The notes below the pieces were generated by a model, which did not search any database, was not told the origin of the DNA, and saw only the letters and a program-made list of their open reading frames with translations. The position numbers were made by a program, and so were the translations under genes. A DNA stretch of 55,014 bases from Stenotrophomonas chelatiphaga (GTDB lineage: Bacteria; Pseudomonadota; Gammaproteobacteria; Xanthomonadales; Xanthomonadaceae), in contig NZ_LDJK01000033.1 of assembly GCF_001431535.1 (NCBI RefSeq), positions 1 to 55,014 on the forward strand, in the 5' to 3' direction. Of the stretch, positions 37,201 to 44,882 are shown piece by piece (within the stretch, counting starts at the first letter, position 1; every line of letters begins with the position of its first letter).

Positions 37201-37251
37201 CGCTGGCAGGCACCGCGTTACGCGCAACTGGTGGTGGCCTGGAATTTCTAG
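34225..37251 (+). CDS. TonB-dependent outer membrane receptor, Oar-like
   Basis: The 1,008-aa protein has a signal peptide (cleavage near ATAQ), then a carboxypeptidase-regulatory-like beta domain (about 31-110, with ASDGSYRLGQLPVGDYTLQL). A plug domain (about 130-250, with GGYSVEFGRSTGGVINAVTR) and a 22-strand barrel ending in the outer-membrane signature WNF follow. GGAGAGAG supports the ATG at 34225. The Oar-like branch takes up large ligands, often peptides or proteins. Between a transglutaminase-like protein, an S12 hydrolase and a DD-dipeptidase, a muropeptide or peptide ligand is a reasonable inference. Confidence 0.93.
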   Translation: MKAISIKRAALAVALGACLGMIVPSVATAQTVSGAVAGRATAGDLVTVVNRGTGLTRSATTASDGSYRLGQLPVGDYTLQLSRDGAALGEPVSVSVAVGGTTTVNLASGGGVVNLDALQVVGSRVINRVDVYSTETSFNVNRQEISRLPVAQDLSAVALLAPGVVGGNSSFGGLSFAGSSVAENAVYINGLNVTDMYTRRGFSSAPFGFFQEFQVKTGGYSVEFGRSTGGVINAVTRSGSNEFEGGAEVTFEPNAWRSAARDHFHRDGSPHAYASTDATSFTKTNVWGSGALVKDRLFLFAMYEKRDTDGNNTSSDGRTWFDNSGNDDFWGAKLDWNITDNHTLELLAFSDETETTQASSGYTWDTRTLGQWGGDTLTDGGGKNWSATYTGRFGESFTAKAMVGQNNQRAFSNSTLDLYCDAVFTDATYAPYLGQLNGLRAGCHPTGTAIAERDDTRDAARLDFEWALGRHLLRFGVDRELMTTEQSTRYPGPSQMTYTAYAARPGDEVWDGANAYVPAGVNQMLRARNRVSGGTFETEANAFYLEDIWNVTSTLMLNLGVRWDRFENRTADGDAFIKMDDLIAPRVGFAWDMKGDGSTKLFGNAGRYYLPVTNNINVNFAGGLTDEYTYYVLNGWQQQSNPVTGAPYMAPVIGQQVGPTDTRMNTGAADLRQSVDKDLKAVYQDEYILGFQTMINQAWSWGVNGTYRRMTRALDDMRLNYTPCGPTGSTLWPIANPGESLTIWGDSSIGCAEEGWITIDTANSGYRKGGSGDVVGYSKPKRTYKALEFQLDRAWDEKWMFNASYLWSKSEGNFEGPVNSDTNYGDTGMVQHWDHPSNNERYGSLFNDFRHQFKFRAAYALNEQWSFGTTLQVQSGGPITAFGVMWPGDTVAGGSTSSEGSGGGTGWLCVANCSGSYDQRVFEPTARGAFGNLPWTWTMGANVTWRLPVDGIDLSARLSVYNLFNNQTVINVHQRYESQPGVYREATFNTGTRWQAPRYAQLVVAWNF

Positions 37252-37552
37252 CCCGGCATCGACGGCCGACGGCCCCGGTAGTGACGGCCGTTGGCCGTCA
37301 GCTCTTGCCCTGGTGGGTGACGACCGTTGGTCGTCACGCTCTTGCCCTGGTAGTGACGGCCGCTGGCCGTCACGCCTTTGCCCTGGTGGGTGACGACCGT
37401 TGGTCGTCACGCTTCAGCTCCTGCCGCTTCGCTCGCCGAGCATGGCTATGTCGGTCGTCCTGACCGACACCCTGCGGGCCGTCGCAAGCGACGTTGGCAG
37501 CGGCTCCTGCCGCTGCCTTCGGCGCTACCCGCCCACGCTGAAGGTTGATCCC
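37252..37552. repeat. SMAG tandem array and 99-bp composite repeat, copy 1
   Basis: Four same-orientation palindromes follow each other at 37278-37300, 37312-37338, 37349-37373 and 37384-37412. They alternate between GACGGCC and GACGACC types with CTCTTGCCCTGG-like linkers. 37431-37529 is a composite repeat (GCTCGCCGAGCATGG ... CTTCGGCGCTACC) found again at 42270-42366 and 47703-47801. The interval separates the TonB receptor from the S12 hydrolase, so the latter may need its own promoter. Confidence 0.88.
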
Positions 37553-39085
37553 ATGTTCGCGCCCCTGCTGCTGTTCGCCCTGGCAGCCCCACCGTTCGAC
37601 GCCATGTTCGAACGCACGATGCAGCGTGAGCAGCTGCCCGGCATCGCCATGGGCGTGGTGGACGACGGCAAGGTGGTCTACCGCCGCGCCGAAGGCAGCC
37701 GCGGCGATACCCCCGACGCCCGCATCGACGCCGATACGCTGTTCAAGATCGCCTCCAACAGCAAGGCGATGACCGCCGCCCTGCTCGCCCGCCTGGTGGA
37801 ACAGGGCAAGCTGCGCTGGGACGATCCGGTTCGCAGGCACCTGCCGTCCTTCACGATGTTCGATCCCTGGGTGGGCGAACAGATGCAGGTGCGCGACCTG
37901 CTCATCCACAACAGCGGACTCGGCCTGGGCGCCGGCGACCTGATGCTGTGGCCGGAACCGAACCACTTCACGCGCGCCGACATCATCGCCGGGCTGGCCC
38001 ACCTCAAGCCGGTCACCAGCTTCCGCAGTGGCTATGCCTACGACAACCTCATGTACGTGGTCGCCGGTGAAGTGGCCGCCGCAGCTGGTGGAAAACCGTA
38101 TGACCAGCTGATGCGCGAACAGGTGTTCATCCCGCTGGGGTTGTCACGTTGCCAGGTCGGCGCGTGGTCTCCCCCGGCCGTGGGCAACATCGCCCAGCCC
38201 CACGTGCGCCGCGAGGGGCGCAACGTGGTGATCGCTGCGGACGGCGTCACTAGCCCGGATTCGCCGTCGATGGCGGCCGGCGGCATCCGCTGCTCGTTGA
38301 ACGACATGCTGCGCTGGATGCAGGTGCTGCTGGATCCGTCGCAGGTGCCGGGCTGGCTGGGCAGTGAACAGCGCCGCCAACTGTGGACGCTGCAGATGCC
38401 GATGCCCTTGGGCGAGCGACAACGGCGCTGGGACAACGCGCACTTCGCCGGCTACGGATACGGCTGGCGCCTGTCCGACCTGGACGGGCAGTGGAAGGTG
38501 GCGCATACCGGAACGCTGTCCGGCATGTATTCCTCGCTGGCGCTGCTGCCGGACCGCAAGGTCGGCGTGGTGCTGCTGATCAACGGTGAAGGCGAAGATG
38601 CGCGCACCGCGTTGATGCAGGCCGCATTGAAGCACTACACCGCCCCGGGCGGCACGCAGGGGGTGGATGGCTGGCTGGACGAACTGGCGCAGGCACGCGC
38701 GCCATCGCCGACAGAGGCCGATCCGCTGCCCGATACCCGCACCACAGTGCCGGCGCCGGCAACCGCGCTGGCAGCGCTGCAGGGCCGCTATCGCGATCCG
38801 TGGCTGGGCGAGGCGTCGCTGTGCCCGCAGCAGGGAAGACTGCGCTTCAGCGTGGACAAATCGCCGCGGCTGCAGGCCGATGTCGTGCAGGCCGGACCGC
38901 GCTGGGTGCTGCGCTGGGATACGCTGGAACCGGCCGCGCAGGCGTGGCTGCAGCCCAACGACACGCCGGTCCCTACGCTGGACCTGCGTGCCATCGACCC
39001 GGATATCGACTTCAGCTATGACTACCAGGACCTGCATTTCACTCGCATTGGCGATTGCCCTGGCAACCAGCGCCGGCGCCGCTGA
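37553..39085 (+). CDS. Serine hydrolase, beta-lactamase/D-Ala carboxypeptidase (S12) family
   Basis: The 510-aa protein has a penicillin-binding-like fold with all three motifs: S68-x-x-K71 (SNSK), Y163-D-N165 and H318-T-G (HTGTLSG). The C-terminal 110 residues form a separate beta-rich domain of the type often found in this family. The family includes DD-peptidases, DD-aminopeptidases and esterases; resistance beta-lactamase activity is unlikely from sequence alone. A short hydrophobic N-terminus (MFAPLLLFALAAPP) suggests export. The start at 37553 avoids reading through repeat DNA. Its 3' end overlaps the DD-dipeptidase gene by 68 bp. Confidence 0.85.
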   Translation: MFAPLLLFALAAPPFDAMFERTMQREQLPGIAMGVVDDGKVVYRRAEGSRGDTPDARIDADTLFKIASNSKAMTAALLARLVEQGKLRWDDPVRRHLPSFTMFDPWVGEQMQVRDLLIHNSGLGLGAGDLMLWPEPNHFTRADIIAGLAHLKPVTSFRSGYAYDNLMYVVAGEVAAAAGGKPYDQLMREQVFIPLGLSRCQVGAWSPPAVGNIAQPHVRREGRNVVIAADGVTSPDSPSMAAGGIRCSLNDMLRWMQVLLDPSQVPGWLGSEQRRQLWTLQMPMPLGERQRRWDNAHFAGYGYGWRLSDLDGQWKVAHTGTLSGMYSSLALLPDRKVGVVLLINGEGEDARTALMQAALKHYTAPGGTQGVDGWLDELAQARAPSPTEADPLPDTRTTVPAPATALAALQGRYRDPWLGEASLCPQQGRLRFSVDKSPRLQADVVQAGPRWVLRWDTLEPAAQAWLQPNDTPVPTLDLRAIDPDIDFSYDYQDLHFTRIGDCPGNQRRRR

Positions 39086-39731
39086 AGCACCGACCGTATC
39101 GCCTGCGCGCAGCGCCGCCGAGGCCGGGTTGGTAGACATCCGCACGCGCGCGCCCGGCATCGCGCTGGACATCCGCTACGCCACCTCCAACAACTTCACC
39201 GGCCGCCCGGTGCCCGGCTATGAGGCAGCTGCCTGCTATCTGCTGCCGCCGGTCGCCGATGCCCTGGCCAAGGTGGAACGCCAGCTGCGCAGCCAGGGCC
39301 ATGCATTGCAGGTGCATGACTGCTACCGCCCGGTGCGTTCGGTGCAGGCCTTCGTGGCCTGGGCGCGGGACCCGCACGAAACCTCGCGCAAGGCCATGCA
39401 GTATCCGGGCGTGGACAAGTCCCGCCTGTTCGCCGAGGGCTACATCGCCGAGCAGTCCGGCCACAGTCGCGCCGCCACCGTGGACGTGGGCCTGATGCAG
39501 TGCGAAGCCGGGCGCTGCACGCCACTGGACATGGGCACCGACTTCGATTTCTTCGGCGTGCGTGCGCACACCGCTGCCGATAGACTCAGCACGCTGCAAC
39601 AGGCCAACAGGACCTATCTGCTGCAGGCGATGGCCGCCGCCGGTTTCGCCAACTACCCGAAGGAATGGTGGCATTACACCTTCCAGCCCGAACCGGATCC
39701 GCACACCGCCTACGACGTGCCGGTGGACTGA
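39018..39731 (+). CDS. ddpX: VanX/DdpX-type D-alanyl-D-alanine dipeptidase (M15D)
   Basis: Zinc enzyme that splits D-Ala-D-Ala. The 237-aa protein has a signal peptide (MTTRTCISLALAIALATSAG) and the M15D zinc site: H149 and D156 in SGHSRAATVD, E216 and H219 in KEWWHY. HDCYRPVRSVQAF holds the conserved Arg. Export fits a nutrient-recovery role better than vancomycin resistance. The ATG at 39018 lies 68 bp before the S12 stop, in another frame, and has only a weak ribosome-binding site, so translation is probably coupled. A later start would lose the signal peptide. Confidence 0.92.
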   Translation: MTTRTCISLALAIALATSAGAAEAPTVSPARSAAEAGLVDIRTRAPGIALDIRYATSNNFTGRPVPGYEAAACYLLPPVADALAKVERQLRSQGHALQVHDCYRPVRSVQAFVAWARDPHETSRKAMQYPGVDKSRLFAEGYIAEQSGHSRAATVDVGLMQCEAGRCTPLDMGTDFDFFGVRAHTAADRLSTLQQANRTYLLQAMAAAGFANYPKEWWHYTFQPEPDPHTAYDVPVD

Positions 39732-39765
39732 TTCGCGCAGGGTGCCCGGCCATTACACTGTGGCC

Positions 39766-40143
39766 ATGAACCTTCCCCTCCATTTCGGTCTGCTCGGCAC
39801 CCTGGAAGCTGCGGGCATCGCCCTGCTCGTGGGCCTGCTGGTGTATTTCCTGTTCCACCACATCGCACGCGTGCTGCGCTGGACCCACGGCCACGCATTG
39901 GGCTGGGCCAGCGGTATCGCGGTGGTCATCGGCGCCGGCATCGACATGTGGAAGCTGTTCTACATGGGCATCGTGCGGATGGAATCGCCGTTCTACGCGC
40001 GCCTCTACCTGTCCACCATCCACGATCCGAACGAACTGGGCAGCCGCGTGGTGCTGGAGATCATCGGGGCGTTGTCCGGCGTCGCGCTCGGCTGGGTGCT
40101 GTTCAGTTCGCGGTCAGCGCCGGAACGTAGTGACGCAGGCTGA
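39766..40143 (+). CDS. Small integral membrane hypothetical protein
   Basis: The 125-aa protein has three hydrophobic helices (about 12-32, 45-62 and 98-115) joined by short loops, including DMWKLFYMGIVRMESPFY. I recognise no family. No Shine-Dalgarno is visible; TACACT ends six bases before the ATG, which would fit a leaderless message. It follows ddpX by 34 bp but may be transcribed separately. Confidence 0.75.
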   Translation: MNLPLHFGLLGTLEAAGIALLVGLLVYFLFHHIARVLRWTHGHALGWASGIAVVIGAGIDMWKLFYMGIVRMESPFYARLYLSTIHDPNELGSRVVLEIIGALSGVALGWVLFSSRSAPERSDAG

Positions 40144-40362
40144 ATTTCGTTCGCGCCTCGTTAAATCCCCGGCCGCTGAATGCGCACCTTACTTTCCGCT
40201 CACTGCCTTCTAACCAAGCCCGTAGCCGATGCCCGGCCCGCAGTGGTTAATGCTGCGTATGAAGGCCGATCGCGCCCCAATTTGCGTTCATCGGCGCGCT
40301 GCCAACGTAGGCCCCGTACGGAACACATGGCCGTGCAACATCACATCCAAGGAGACCACCCA

Positions 40363-40788
40363 ATGACTCTTCGTAACCGCAAGCCGCTGATCGCCCTCCT
40401 CGTTGCCGCCGGCAGTGTGTTCGCCCTTCCGGCCATGGCGCAGAGCGCCGCACAGGAACAGGCGGCCACTGCACAGGCGCAGGCTGTGCAGGCACAGCAG
40501 GCAGCAGCTGCGGCCGGCAACCAGGCGGCTGAAGCAGGCAATGCCGCAGACCAGGCCACCCATGCCGCCGGCCAGGCTGCAGCACAGGCCAACGGGGGCG
40601 GCCAGACCTGGGCCAGCATCGATACCGATGGCAACGGCACCATCAGCAAGACCGAGGCGCAGGTGAACGCCGGCCTCGCGCAGGTCTTCGACCAGGCCGA
40701 CACCAACAAGGACGGCGAGCTGTCGGCCGATGAATACAAAGCCTTCGTGCAGGCCCAGCAGGGCGCCGCCGGCGCGCAGGGCAACTAA
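40363..40788 (+). CDS. Exported EF-hand calcium-binding protein
   Basis: The 141-aa protein has a signal peptide (cleavage near AMAQ), an Ala/Gln-rich coiled stretch (about 27-75) and a C-terminal pair of EF-hand loops, DTDGNGTISKTE and DTNKDGELSADE, with acidic ligands at the expected positions. It probably binds Ca2+ in the periplasm; the partner is unknown. AAGGAGACC gives a strong ribosome-binding site for the ATG at 40363. A strong terminator lies about 95 bp after the stop. Confidence 0.88.
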   Translation: MTLRNRKPLIALLVAAGSVFALPAMAQSAAQEQAATAQAQAVQAQQAAAAAGNQAAEAGNAADQATHAAGQAAAQANGGGQTWASIDTDGNGTISKTEAQVNAGLAQVFDQADTNKDGELSADEYKAFVQAQQGAAGAQGN

Positions 40789-40802
40789 GCCCGGCAACAC
40801 CT

Positions 40803-40830
40803 GCGTAACGCCGGGCCACGCTCGGCGAGC
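40803..40830 (+). repeat. Degenerate type-2 SMAG unit
   Basis: GTAACGCCGGGCCACGCTCG followed by GCG resembles the type-2 GTAGCGCC element but with the leading GTAG changed to GTAA and a second substitution in the stem. Confidence 0.5.
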
Positions 40831-40882
40831 GCACCGCGCGGCAGCATCAGGCGCCGACCCTGCGTCGGCGCCGCAACAGCCA

Positions 40883-40923
40883 GGGCGGCCCACGCAGGCC
40901 AGTGCGTGGGCCGCCCTGTTATT
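40883..40923 (+). terminator. Strong intrinsic terminator after the EF-hand gene
   Basis: Perfect 14-bp GC-rich stem (40883-40896 with 40903-40916) and six-base loop, followed by TGTTATT. The T-rich tail ends only eight bases before the HAD start codon, so the next gene begins almost on top of the terminator. Confidence 0.88.
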
Positions 40924-40931
40924 CTTCACGC

Positions 40932-41681
40932 ATGAAAATATCCACGCCCGCGCGCAGCAGCGCCATCGGCCTGGTTGGTTTTGACGGTGACGACACGCTG
41001 TGGAAGAGCGAGGATTACTACCGCAAGGCCGAACAGGATTACCTCGACCTGCTCTCGCACTACATCGACGTGCATGACACGCAGACCGCGCGGCACCTGC
41101 TCGACGTGCAGCGGCGCAACCTCGCGGTATTCGGGTATGGCGTCAAGGCGATGACCCTGTCGATGATCGAAGCGGCCATCGACATCACCGACAGCCGGGT
41201 CAGCGCAACGCACATCCAGCGCATGCTGGACATCGGCCACGACACCCTGCGCCATCCGGTGGAGCTCATCGACGGCGTCCGCGAATCGGTGGCCCGGATC
41301 GCCGAACAGTATCCCGTCGTGCTGATCACCAAGGGTGACCTGTTCCACCAGGAAGCCAAGATCAAGGTGGCCCAGCTGCACGACCTGTTCCCGCGCATCG
41401 AAATCGTGTCGGAGAAAGATCCGCAGACCTATGCCCGCGTGTTGGCCGAATTCGACCTGCCGATCAACCAGTTCGTGATGGTCGGCAACTCGCTGCGCTC
41501 GGATATCGAACCGGTGGTGACCCTCGGTGGCTGGGGCGTGCACACGCCTTACGCGGTGACCTGGGCGCACGAAACCGAACACGGCGTGGCCGACGATGAA
41601 CCGCGCATGGTCACCGCCGATACGGCGTGGGACTGGCCGGCCGCGCTGCAGGCCATCGAAGCCAAGGCCGCGGCCGCCTGA
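40932..41681 (+). CDS. HAD-superfamily hydrolase
   Basis: The 249-aa phosphatase-like protein has motif I D18-G-D20-D-T (FDGDDTLW), with D18 the expected nucleophile. It also has motif II/III VVLITKGDLFHQ with a following lysine, and motif IV VMVGNSLRSDIEP. The cap is the helical type between motifs I and II. The substrate is unknown. It has no Shine-Dalgarno; TATTCT lies six bases upstream but is also the tail of the terminator, so its promoter is unclear. Confidence 0.9.
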   Translation: MKISTPARSSAIGLVGFDGDDTLWKSEDYYRKAEQDYLDLLSHYIDVHDTQTARHLLDVQRRNLAVFGYGVKAMTLSMIEAAIDITDSRVSATHIQRMLDIGHDTLRHPVELIDGVRESVARIAEQYPVVLITKGDLFHQEAKIKVAQLHDLFPRIEIVSEKDPQTYARVLAEFDLPINQFVMVGNSLRSDIEPVVTLGGWGVHTPYAVTWAHETEHGVADDEPRMVTADTAWDWPAALQAIEAKAAAA

Positions 41682-41705
41682 AGCGGCTGGCCTGGAACGG
41701 CTGAC

Positions 41706-41734
41706 CTGACACGGCGGCCCGGCTGGGTCACAAT
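41706..41734 (+). promoter_or_regulatory. Sigma-70-like promoter for a leaderless message
   Basis: CTGACA (41706-41711), a 17-bp spacer and CACAAT (41729-41734) precede the ATG at 41741 by only six bases, so transcription would start at or next to the start codon. No Shine-Dalgarno is present. Confidence 0.55.
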
Positions 41735-41740
41735 CCCAGC

Positions 41741-42238
41741 ATGATGCGCCTGCTGAAAACGCTGCTGTTGCTGTCCGTGCTGCTGGTGCCGGCGATCACG
41801 CTGGCCCAGCAGACAGCGGAAAAATCGGCCACCTACGCGGTGGACACCGGTGATGCGTGGATCGACACCTGGCTGGCCGACATCAACCACTACGCCGAAC
41901 GCTATCCGGACAGTTTCCTGGACGAGGTCGCGCGCTACAGCGGGGTGGATCGCGGTTACGCCGCCGCGCTGGTCAACAACCACGGCTGGCACGCGGCCGA
42001 TGTGTACTTTGCCTGCTTCTGGGCCAAGGCCATCACGTTGAGCTGCCGCGAGGTGGTACGGGCGTTCAGCGCCCACCGCGACGCCGGCTGGGAGGCGGCC
42101 GTGGAAGCCTTGCCGGTGCCGCCGGACAACCTGCACAAGCGCGCGCTGCGCCACGCCATCGTGGCCAGCTACCGGCATTGGGATCGCCCGATCACCTTGG
42201 ATGCCACGCTGCGCCGCCAGCTGGGCGGGGAGCGGTAG
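41741..42238 (+). CDS. Exported hypothetical protein
   Basis: The 165-aa protein has a signal peptide (MMRLLKTLLLLSVLLVPAIT, cleavage near LAQ) and a helical mature domain containing YAERYPDSFLDEVARYSGVD and FACFWAKAITLSCREVVRAF. The latter has a Cys pair spaced nine apart. I recognise no family; the pattern looks like a conserved xanthomonad periplasmic protein. A second ATG one codon later is equally possible. Its TAG stop is the TAG of a type-2 SMAG element. Confidence 0.75.
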   Translation: MMRLLKTLLLLSVLLVPAITLAQQTAEKSATYAVDTGDAWIDTWLADINHYAERYPDSFLDEVARYSGVDRGYAAALVNNHGWHAADVYFACFWAKAITLSCREVVRAFSAHRDAGWEAAVEALPVPPDNLHKRALRHAIVASYRHWDRPITLDATLRRQLGGER

Positions 42239-42366
42239 CGCCGAGCCATGCTCGGCGGTCTGCCCGATTGCCGCCGAGCGTGGCTATGCCGGTCGTCCTG
42301 ACCAGCACCCTGCGGGCCGTCGCTGGCGACGTTGGCAGCGGCTCCTACCGCTGCCTTCGGCGCTAC
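42235..42366. repeat. SMAG type-2 element and 97-bp composite repeat, copy 2
   Basis: GTAGCGCCGAGCCATGCTCG overlaps the upstream stop codon. The composite repeat from about 42270 to 42366 (GCCGAGCGTGGCTATG ... CTTCGGCGCTACC) is closely similar to copies at 37431 and 47703. The whole block is bounded by GTAGCGCC and GGCGCTAC in inverted orientation. Confidence 0.88.
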
Positions 42367-42459
42367 CAGCGCCAGCGGGGATGGGCAGGGTTTCAAAGCG
42401 GCGATGGCCCGGCGACAATGCCTGCCAACGCATGTTCCGTGTTCCTTGCTGGATACCCC

Positions 42460-43824
42460 ATGAGCGCTGCTGAATTCGTTTCGCCCGATGCCATCCGCCG
42501 CCTGTTCGCACAGGCCATGTCGCGCATGTATCGCACCGAAGTGCCGCTGTATGGCGACCTGGTCGACCTGGTCGCGCAGATCAACGCGCAGGTGCTGGCC
42601 GAAGACACCGACCTGGCCGCGCAGCTGGAGCGCAACGACGGCCGCGGACGCCTGGATGAAGAGCGGCATGGCGCGATCCGGGTCGGCAGCGCCGAAGAGC
42701 TGTCCACCCTGCGCCGCCTGTTCGCGGTGATGGGCATGTATCCGGTCGCCTACTACGACCTCAGCGTGGCCGGCGTGCCGGTGCATTCCACCGCGTTCCG
42801 CCCGATCGACGCGGCGGCGCTGGCCGCCAACCCGTTCCGCGTGTTCACCTCGCTGCTGCGGCTGGAGCTGATCGAAGACGCGGAGCTGCGCGCGCAGGCT
42901 GAGCAGATCCTGGCGCACCGGCGCATCTTCACCGACGACGCATTGGCGCTGGTCGAACAGGCCGAGCGCGAGGGCGGCCTGCACGCCGCCGACGCCGAAC
43001 GCTTCGTCGCCGAAGCACTGGAAACCTTCCGCTGGCACAGCGACGCCACCGTGGCGCTGGATACCTACCATGCCCTGGGCAATGCGCATCGGCTGATCGC
43101 CGACGTGGTGAGTTTCCGTGGCCCGCACATCAACCACCTCACCCCGCGAACGCTGGACATCGATGCGGCGCAGACGGCGATGATCGAACGTGGCATGGCC
43201 GCCAAGGCGGTCATCGAAGGCCCGCCGCGCCGTGCGTGCCCGATCCTGCTGCGGCAGACCAGCTTCAAGGCGCTGGAGGAGCCGGTGCATTTCCCGAAGG
43301 ACCACGGCGGCGATGCCGGCACCCATACCGCACGCTTCGGCGAGATCGAACAGCGCGGTCTGGCGCTGACCCCGAAGGGCCGCGCGCTGTACGACCAGTT
43401 GCTGGCGCAGGCGCGCGAAACCGAGGGCGCCGGCAGCACCGGCGGTGACTATGGCCAGCGCTTGCAGGCGGCGTTTGCCGGCTTCCCGGACGACCACGCC
43501 ACGCTGCGCAGCGAAGGCCTGGGCTACTACCGTTACCAGCTGACCGAGGCCGGCCGTGCAGCCCGGCAGCGCGTGGCCGAACTGCCGGCTGAAGTGCTGA
43601 TCGCCGACGGCCTGGCGACCGCCGATCCGATCATCTACGAAGACTTCCTGCCGGTCAGCGCCGCAGGCATTTTCCAGTCCAACCTGGGCGGCGGCGAACA
43701 GCGCGCGTATGCGGCGCATGCCAACCGCGATGCCTTTGAAACCGCGCTGGGCGCGCGGGTGCATGACGAGTTCGCGTTGTACGAACAGCTGCAGCAGGAC
43801 TCGCTGGTGGCGTTGCGCGGCTGA
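42460..43824 (+). CDS. DUF1338 / VOC-like dioxygenase (HglS/YdcJ family)
   Basis: The 454-aa protein matches the DUF1338 family, whose characterised member HglS converts 2-oxoadipate to D-2-hydroxyglutarate in D-lysine breakdown using Fe(II). Recognisable segments are TLRRLFAVMGMYPVAYYDLS, TFRWHSDATV, RGPHINHLTPRTLDID and DPIIYEDFLPVSAAGIFQSN. His and Glu residues in these form the metal site. The HglS assignment for substrate is by family only; no other lysine-catabolic gene is adjacent. The ATG at 42460 has a weak ribosome-binding site. Confidence 0.85.
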   Translation: MSAAEFVSPDAIRRLFAQAMSRMYRTEVPLYGDLVDLVAQINAQVLAEDTDLAAQLERNDGRGRLDEERHGAIRVGSAEELSTLRRLFAVMGMYPVAYYDLSVAGVPVHSTAFRPIDAAALAANPFRVFTSLLRLELIEDAELRAQAEQILAHRRIFTDDALALVEQAEREGGLHAADAERFVAEALETFRWHSDATVALDTYHALGNAHRLIADVVSFRGPHINHLTPRTLDIDAAQTAMIERGMAAKAVIEGPPRRACPILLRQTSFKALEEPVHFPKDHGGDAGTHTARFGEIEQRGLALTPKGRALYDQLLAQARETEGAGSTGGDYGQRLQAAFAGFPDDHATLRSEGLGYYRYQLTEAGRAARQRVAELPAEVLIADGLATADPIIYEDFLPVSAAGIFQSNLGGGEQRAYAAHANRDAFETALGARVHDEFALYEQLQQDSLVALRG

Positions 43825-43842
43825 CGGTACGCCGCGCAGGCC

Positions 43843-44808
43843 TCAGGTTCCGGCGTCGCGCTGGCCTGCCTGCCACTTCTGTACGCCGACCGCTTTCCAG
43901 TCGATCGAATCTGCAGGCAGCAGGCGGCTGCCACGATGCAGGGCCGGTGCCTTTTCAACCAGCCACTCCCGCAGCACGGCATTGTCCAGCGGGTAGTCGC
44001 TGAACAACGTCGCTGCCGGCGTGCCCGCGCGCAGTTGGCGGACCAGCACACCGTCGTAGTGGTCGGCCGTGGGTTCCACGTAGTGGCTGGAGTTGGGCCC
44101 CCTGACCCAGTCGCCGATAACCAGCAGCTTCCAGCTGCGCAGGGCCTGGATGTTGGCAATGTGACCCCCTGCATCCAGTGCATGCGCGTGCCATAGCGTC
44201 CGCACCTCGCCATGGCCACCATCCTGCAGGGCACCGGCAATCCGCTCGAAGGCGGCCTCCTGCCAGCCCATGCAGCGCACCACGGCGCGGGCCTGCGCGT
44301 CATCGCTGTCAGCCGACCCAGCTGATACTGCCAGCGCCGTGCTGCTGCAATGTTCAAAGGCTGCCAGCCCGGCAAGGTCGCGCCGGTCCAGCTGGCTGAC
44401 CTTGTCGTGCAACTGCGTGAGCGCCTCGCGGTACTGGTTCAACGGTGCGGGATCCTTGAGCCCACCAGGGTTGCGCAGGTACGAGATCGAGGCGGACAGC
44501 CCCTTCCATCGACGATCGTCTCCCAGTGCAAGAATGATCGTCTGCAGCACCCTTCCATGCACATCGGCCGCGTGTGCAGCAGGCGTGTCTGAAAGCCATG
44601 TCATTGCTGAAGGCAACCCTTCAGTGACGCACAGCCGTCGCGCCCGCCCAAGCAATGCGGGCGCTGCGCTCGCCGGCGCTGGGCGTGAGGCGCAGGGCGC
44701 GGGTGGAAGGCAGGCATTGCCAACAGCGTGCAGCTGCGGGGGACTGACGGTGCGGGTTGGTGGGATGTGGGATGGGGTGGACGTGGGCTGCGATGAAACG
44801 GGAAGCAT
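43843..44808 (-). CDS. Hypothetical protein with disordered N-terminus (pair member 2)
   Basis: The 321-aa product has a Pro/Ser/Thr-rich N-terminal 65 residues (MLPVSSQPTSTPSHIPPTRT...). A mostly helical body follows, including RVLQTIILALGDDRRWKGLS and VRCMGWQEAAFERIAGAL. There is no signal peptide and no family I recognise. An internal ATG at 44604 (MTWLSDTPAAHA), preceded by GAAGGG, could be the real start and would remove the disordered part. It lies 74 bp downstream of a similar gene on the same strand. Confidence 0.6.
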   Translation of the reverse strand: MLPVSSQPTSTPSHIPPTRTVSPPQLHAVGNACLPPAPCASRPAPASAAPALLGRARRLCVTEGLPSAMTWLSDTPAAHAADVHGRVLQTIILALGDDRRWKGLSASISYLRNPGGLKDPAPLNQYREALTQLHDKVSQLDRRDLAGLAAFEHCSSTALAVSAGSADSDDAQARAVVRCMGWQEAAFERIAGALQDGGHGEVRTLWHAHALDAGGHIANIQALRSWKLLVIGDWVRGPNSSHYVEPTADHYDGVLVRQLRAGTPAATLFSDYPLDNAVLREWLVEKAPALHRGSRLLPADSIDWKAVGVQKWQAGQRDAGT

Positions 44809-44882
44809 GCGGGTCTCGAAGTTGATGACAGAACGCGACTGGCGGCTGCACAGGCGCCTCTGCTGGCCTTGGCCAGGCTGGG

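Noticed and set aside
35164..37410. 748-codon minus-strand frame opposite the TonB receptor
   Set aside because: Begins in translated SMAG repeats and has no recognisable domain; the receptor on the plus strand is complete.
37553..39085. True beta-lactamase conferring resistance
   Set aside because: S12 motifs are present, but length, the extra C-terminal domain and context fit a peptidase/esterase of the family; resistance cannot be claimed from sequence.
39018..39731. Vancomycin-resistance VanX
   Set aside because: No vanH, vanA or vanS/R genes nearby, and the protein is exported; a peptide-recovery role is more likely.
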